Positions 59,160 to 64,000 of a stretch of 64,000 bases of DNA are shown here, piece by piece. Source of the DNA: Siphonodentalium dalli (lineage: Eukaryota; Mollusca; Scaphopoda; Gadilida; Siphonodentaliidae); NCBI GenBank assembly GCA_032622095.1, contig CP136066.1:233126961-233190960 (forward strand), written 5' to 3'. The notes beneath the pieces are model-generated. The model worked only from the letters and a program-made list of their open reading frames with translations. It was not told where the DNA came from and did not search any database. How positions within the stretch are numbered: the first letter of the stretch is position 1; the number at the start of each line of letters is the position of its first letter. A program made the position numbers and the translations under genes.

Positions 59160-59620
59160 AACAGGTTTTATGCAGCAAGACAAGATTTAATGTAATGATC
59201 ATCAAACCGAGGGATAAACGACCTTGAACTTCCGGGGAATACCCAGGTTAATTCAGAATTGGAACTCGCCGTATTGGGGATGTAAACACTTCCAATACGC
59301 ATGCGTCAGAGTATAGATTAATGGAAAGATTAACCAATTCCAAGAAACGCTCATTAATATTCATGAAATACCTTTTGAAGAAACTTTTAATTGGAAGATG
59401 GCAGCAGGGAGCCAACCAGAGAGTGTGGGTATGCTTGGAATCCACGCGAAGTAGCGTCTATTAAGAAGAATCATTCGCTCTGTTAATTTCTTGGAAAACG
59501 GGTAATAGTGTTTACATTTTCATACTTTCCCTATTTAGGGACGAATATAACGCATCCCTGCTAGCACTTTGAAATCAACATGTGTCATTCAATTTTGGAA
59601 CATCAATTTTAACTTTTGCT
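59160..59620. other. Probable insertion within the LINE endonuclease
   Basis: Between ISAYM-type and GDLNSS-type endonuclease motifs only about 35 residues are normally expected, yet 460 bp of stop-rich sequence lies here. I found no convincing terminal repeats, so it could be an insertion or heavily scrambled coding DNA. Confidence 0.5.
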
Positions 59621-60135
59621 TTATAGCGACGTCTGCTATAAAGACACACACGCAATACTATTATGTGGAGACTTAAATTCCTCGCTGACTCGACATCAAC
59701 AAAACGAGCGGGATATCCTCCTCACCAAGTTCAAAGGAGAAGAGCAACTGTCAACAAAACAAATAGGCAAAACCACCCTCTACCATGTTAATGGTATATC
59801 TACGGAAGAGATCGATTACATACTCTACAACAAGAAAGCAAAAAGACATCTTAACTTCAACCCTAACCCTGGATTAAACAGAGTCAAACATGTCGGACCA
59901 TATCCCGGTATACGGTGAAATAAACATTCAATGCGCAGAGAAGAAACGAGAGATTACAATTACCCCAAAAGTGGAGGAATTGTAATAAACAGATCTACAA
60001 ACCGGCCAAAACCGGCCAAATAAAGCTTCAACAACCTAAAATATCTTCGGTCTGTCTCAATAGAACCATACAAATATGGATATCATTGGAACCGGCTCAT
60101 TGACCACATTGTGATGGTTACAGTTATGCCCTGTG

Positions 60136-60202
60136 CCAATGCATTCTCTTATATATGCGAGTCGACCATAGGTCGCCTCGCATATATAAGAGAATGCATT
60201 GG
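60136..60202. repeat. 67-bp palindrome (module P), first in copy 4
   Basis: Perfect arms. Confidence 0.9.
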
Positions 60203-60282
60203 CCTAAAAAAAAATTGTTTTAACACTTTTTACCATTTTTTCTTACATTCTTTAACAATTTTATAATTTTTAATGTGTTAAG

Positions 60283-60349
60283 CCAATGCATTCTCTTATA
60301 TATGCGAGGCGACCTATGGTCGACTCGCATATATAAGAGAATGCATTGG
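60283..60349. repeat. 67-bp palindrome (module P), second in copy 4
   Basis: Perfect arms. Confidence 0.9.
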
Positions 60350-62456
60350 CACAGGGCCCTTCCCAAACCGGTCCAGCTACAGCACCCCTACTAGAGCATG
60401 CAATATCTCATCTCGTGGATACACTGGTAAACGCCGCAAAGAACAGCATACCTGGCTACAAAGATAAGCTTATAATAAAGAAGAAGTTAACACCACGGAA
60501 TGAAGAAATAACCTCAGCTATTCGAGCAAACAAAGAAGCCTGGTGGAAATGGAAAACCAGTGGTAAGAAGAAGTAAGGTATTGAATACGAAACATCCAGG
60601 ATAAGTAAACGGAAGCTGCAGAAACTCCAGAGACAGGAGATGGCTAGACGACGCACATAAGAACTAGAGCAGCTTATCAAGGCAAGACCAGATGCCAGAA
60701 CCTTCTAAAAATTAGTGAGACGACAATGTGCTTCTAAATCGGACACCGTATCTGAACTGGTTGTTGAGGGCTCCAATCTAACTACCCCAGAAGATATACT
60801 CAAAGGATGGTCGAATCACTTTAAAAAGTTGGCAACTCCTACAATTGACCCAGAGTTTGAACCAGACCACAAAGAAAGCATAGACCTTGACCTACTATAC
60901 ATAGAAGACTTGTGCCTTAAACAAGAAGAATCCATCGATAACATCACCCTAGAAGTAATTTTTAAAGCAATAACAAGACTAGGAAATGATAAAGCCTTTG
61001 ATTCCATGGGACTCATTGCGGAACACCTGAAGTTTGCAAAGACATAAATTGAATATTACCTATCCAAATTCCTCAACTCCATAGTTCAGCACGAGAAAGC
61101 TCCAGACATTCTGAAGGACGGAATGGTAACACCAGTCTTCAAGAAAGGCGATCCACATAACCCCTCAAACTATCGAGGCATTACAGTGACATCTAAATTA
61201 CTGAAAATTCTTGAACATATCTTGAATATACGACATGAAAAGATATTCTTACCATCACAATCTAAGCTCCAAGTAGGCTTCACAAAGGGGACATCATCCA
61301 TCAATGCAGCCCTAATAGTGACTGAATGTATTGCTGAGGCTAAGATACAGAAGAAACCTCTACTATTTATAACACTAGACGCTCAGAAAGCCCTGATGAC
61401 ATTAGAGGAGATGACTGGTTATTGTTAAAATATCTATTTCGCGGTCTCCAATCCAGAGTGAAATGGGATGGTGGACTTTCTCAGCCATTCTCCATAAAGC
61501 AAGGAGTCAGATAAGGGGTATATTATCAACTGGACACTATAAACGCTTCAACAACCAACTCCTACTTAAAATTGAGGAACATTTTCAAGGAGCTACAATT
61601 GGATCTTTAAGGTTCCCACATGTTACCAGTGCAGATGACCTTGCACTCCTGGCTCACGATTCAGAAAACATACAAGATATGGTAAACAGAGTTGAGCAGT
61701 TTTCAAGATCAGAGCGATACAAAATCAACCCCACAAAAATTTATCTTATGATATACAACACCAAATCAGAAACTAAGGAGATAAAACTATATGGGGAAGT
61801 AATACAAAGACCCATTGACACTGAACATCTGGGCATCATCCGAAACGGGCGCAACACACCTGATATAGAAACGAAGATACAGCTGTCCAGAAGAACCTGT
61901 TACGCTCTCGTGGGTGCTGGATTACATGGAAAAAGTGGAATCTCACAAGAGATCAAAGCACATCTATGGAACGCTTATGCTACACAAAGACTGACATATG
62001 GCATGGAAGTTCTCATCATAAAATCAACTGAAATGAATTAGTCAGATCGAACCTGCATGATGTACATAGAGCTGAAATCAAGACCAGACTGCTGACGGGA
62101 ACTTATATACTGCAGTGCAAGAGAGCAAAATTCAATCAATATGCCGTTGATGACAATAATTGTAAAGTATGCCTTAAAGATTCAGAAGATAGGCAACACT
62201 TCATAGCGGAATGTCAAGGATATAGAGACCTTCGGAAAAATATATAAAGAAGATTAAAGAATTGGACAGTGTAACAAGGAATCCTCGCCTCATAGAAGTT
62301 TCGAAACTTCTGACTCAACTTCTTCTTGCTTCTTCTCATCCTACCATTGAAGAAATTACCATCATAAAGGAAGAAGAAGCAGCCAAGCTGGAGCAGATGA
62401 TCCGAGGGTACCTTTTTGCCATCCACCTTCGAAGAAATCAGAAACTTGGAGGGTAA

Positions 62457-62699
62457 ACAAATTGAGCTCAGGACTGGCGATAACTGTTCACAAAACAATC
62501 TAGTTTTCTGTACAGGTCAAAGAAATAGGTAGTGTACATATATTCTGAAAACATTGGATATTCTTAGTGGATCACTACGCTGGACCTACAGCAGTGCCTC
62601 GACGAGGGAAACTACAAAGAAACAGGAACAGTTAGCTCAGAATCTACTGTTTTACTTTAATGTGACCATAATTATTAATTCCGGGTCATTGAAAATGCC
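62457..62699. other. Putative LINE 3' region
   Basis: Stop-rich sequence after the LINE frame. No poly-A tail or short terminal tandem repeat seen, so the 3' boundary is unknown. Confidence 0.4.
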
Positions 62700-63677
62700 A
62701 TGGCAAATATCAACATATGTTATATTGTGTTATATATTCTAGTATTTACTCACATAACACTGTATATTACATCCACTAGATGGGCTGATATAACCGTACA
62801 TGACAATGCGTTCGCCCAGAGTGGGCCCCTAACGTTACTTTCACATTCAGTTCCCATCTCACTCTACAGCACAATGATCTCTATAGGCTCTTGAAACGCC
62901 AGAGGCATTATGTCGTCAGCCAGTTATTTGAGTTTCTTTCTCCGGCGCTATAATTTAGACATATGTGGGATAAGCGAACATTGGCTAGCCCAGAAAGATC
63001 TTTTATATTTTCAATCAATAGATTCAATGTATGATTTCTGTGCTGTCAGCGATTTCACACAGTGCCTGCCCATGCAACGGGGCAGAAACTCCGGTGGTGT
63101 TTGTATAATGTGGAGTCGTGATATGATTGGAAGTAAAGTTTCACCCCTCGATTTAGATGATGACCGGATAGTTGGTATTCAGGTGAGCAATGGGTCGAGC
63201 TACTTCTACATTTTTCAAGTTTATCTGCCGTCCACAAATCATTCTATTGAAGTGTTTAGGGATTATTTCAAGATCCTCGAAGACTTGTGGCATACATATA
63301 GGAAGTTGGGGACTGTCATATTCATGGGTGATTACAACGCCAGTCTTCAACGTGGGGACTCACGGGGACGGGGTGAATGCCTTCAGTGTTTCCTGGCCAG
63401 CAAACGTTTGATTTCGGTGAATAGTTCATCACCATGTGTTGTACCTCGAGCAACTCATGTGCATTCTATGGGTTTACCAGGTAGCGGTTCGGTGATAGAC
63501 CACTTTGTTATACACGCGTATGTAACTGACCTCATCACTGATTGTCAGGTTCTAGATGATGATGATGCATTAGACGTTTCAAATCACAGACCAATGCTAC
63601 TCAGAATCAATGCCTTAATGTCAGTTCATCAACCGCCAACTTTAGTTGATGGTCGTCCAATGCTAAACTGGAAGTAA
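62700..63677 (+). pseudogene. Second non-LTR endonuclease frame, internal stop
   Basis: An exonuclease-endonuclease-phosphatase domain in one frame, 255 codons uninterrupted from 62910. Motifs in order: ISEHWL (catalytic Glu) near 62976, SGGVCIMWS near 63092, IFQVYLPS near 63212, IFMGDYNASL (Asp and Asn of the active site) near 63321, SVIDHFVIH near 63490, SNHRPML (terminal His) near 63578. A TGA at 62892-62894 sits where related frames have Trp in a GSWN-like start motif, and a TAA ends the frame at 63675. The reverse transcriptase would lie beyond the window. It would nick target DNA for target-primed reverse transcription. The sequence differs clearly from the 58-62 kb LINE, so it is another family. 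Confidence 0.85.
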
Positions 63678-64000
63678 TTTCGCCATGATCCTTGGTCACA
63701 ACTTCACAAGCAAGCTATCAAGCCGACTTGGAATCTTCTCTTACTAAAAATGGTAGTGCTGTAGCCAACCAAATTGATCTGGAGTTACTATTGAAGCTAT
63801 AAGCAAACCGGCACAAAATAATGTCCCTCGTAAGAGTTTCAAACAGTTTTGAAGCCATGTTGGTCCCAACATCTCAAATAACTTCACCAACACATGATAT
63901 ATCACCGATCAGTTTGGATAGCAGCCGCTAAATCAATCAACGATCATACTGGCTTATATGCCAACTAAAAAAACGCTAAATGTAATTTTAGACGTGATTA
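63678..64000 (+). other. Continuation of LINE ORF2, decayed
   Basis: Immediately after the TAA the same frame reads FRHDPWSQLHKQ before further stops, so the linker towards the reverse transcriptase is present but degraded. The window ends inside the element. Confidence 0.5.

Larger units (their letters stand above)
59997..60358. mobile_element. CCCTTTACCC-family TTAA element, copy 4, both termini missing
   Basis: Matches 23732-24122 from ACAAACCGGCC to GCACAGGGCC, with both palindromes intact (60136-60202, 60283-60349), but lacks CCCTTTACCC and TTAA at both ends. Inserted in the LINE frame. The symmetric loss of about 15-20 bp on each side is odd. Confidence 0.8.
58312..62456 (+). pseudogene. 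Non-LTR retrotransposon endonuclease/reverse transcriptase frame
   Basis: Begins at ATG 58312 (MLGVGPPPPP) and runs through many frameshifts. Endonuclease pieces: VLMTLNVKNIN near 58850, GYGGVAILLN near 59010 and ILLCGDLNSSL near 59655 (the GDxN box), then EEIDYILYN near 59807. Reverse transcriptase pieces: VTPVFKKGD and NPSNYRGITV near 61123-61190, LFITLDAQKA near 61366 (palm), a KQGVRQGG-like turn near 61497, and SADDLALLA near 61632 (catalytic pair). A C-terminal Cys-His cluster, CKVCLKDSEDRQHFIAEC, lies near 62165. It would nick DNA and prime reverse transcription at the target. About 360 bp of unrelated sequence separates the endonuclease halves at 59160-59620, and a palindrome element splits it at 59997-60358. 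Confidence 0.85.

Overview
This window looks like intergenic, repeat-dominated DNA from a metazoan nuclear genome. It is AT-rich, and I recognise no intact host gene, rRNA or tRNA. What can be identified is mobile DNA: a tyrosine-recombinase retrotransposon of the Ngaro type, two or three broken non-LTR retrotransposons, and many short inverted-repeat elements. A repeat around 19.75-20.06 kb resembles a dispersed repeat I remember from mollusc genomes. A marine lophotrochozoan, perhaps a mollusc, is my best guess, held weakly.

Layout. 0-9.6 kb: short non-autonomous elements, many built around the same 67-bp perfect palindrome, plus tandem arrays at 3.5 kb (68 bp), 4.7 kb (160 bp) and 7.0-7.95 kb (palindrome array). 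10-15.4 kb: a diverged local duplication (11.5 and 13.3-14.0 kb) with a 380-bp hAT-like element in one copy and the empty site in the other, and two TTAA-flanked elements at 14.1 and 15.0 kb. 15.7-17.1 kb: a long GA-rich array between two direct repeats. 19.3-20.7 kb: two large palindromes, one of them nested. 22-33 kb: more inverted-repeat elements and a 38-bp satellite (27.2-28.2 kb). 34.1-35.8 kb: a 41-bp satellite.

37,195-48,202 holds an 11.0-kb Ngaro retrotransposon on the minus strand. All four split direct repeats are present in the order A1-coding-B1-A2-B2, and it sits in a 26-bp tandem repeat without target duplication. Its coding part reads gag-like, then reverse transcriptase/RNase H, tyrosine recombinase and SGNH hydrolase, all broken by frameshifts, stops and a nested 2.2-kb TA-flanked element. 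50.0-53.9 kb is a 23-bp satellite with a higher-order repeat of about 1.25-1.3 kb and an orientation switch near its left edge.

55.6-63.7 kb is non-LTR retrotransposon debris: a broken ORF1-like reading frame, three tandem 400-bp monomers leading into a broken endonuclease/RT frame (58.3-62.5 kb) that is itself interrupted by a palindrome-bearing element, and a second endonuclease frame (62.7-63.7 kb).

No pathway or operon is present. The genes only work together within each retroelement. Many frameshifts lie in or near homopolymers, so some breaks could be assembly errors. All family assignments come from motifs and architecture seen by eye; no database search was run.
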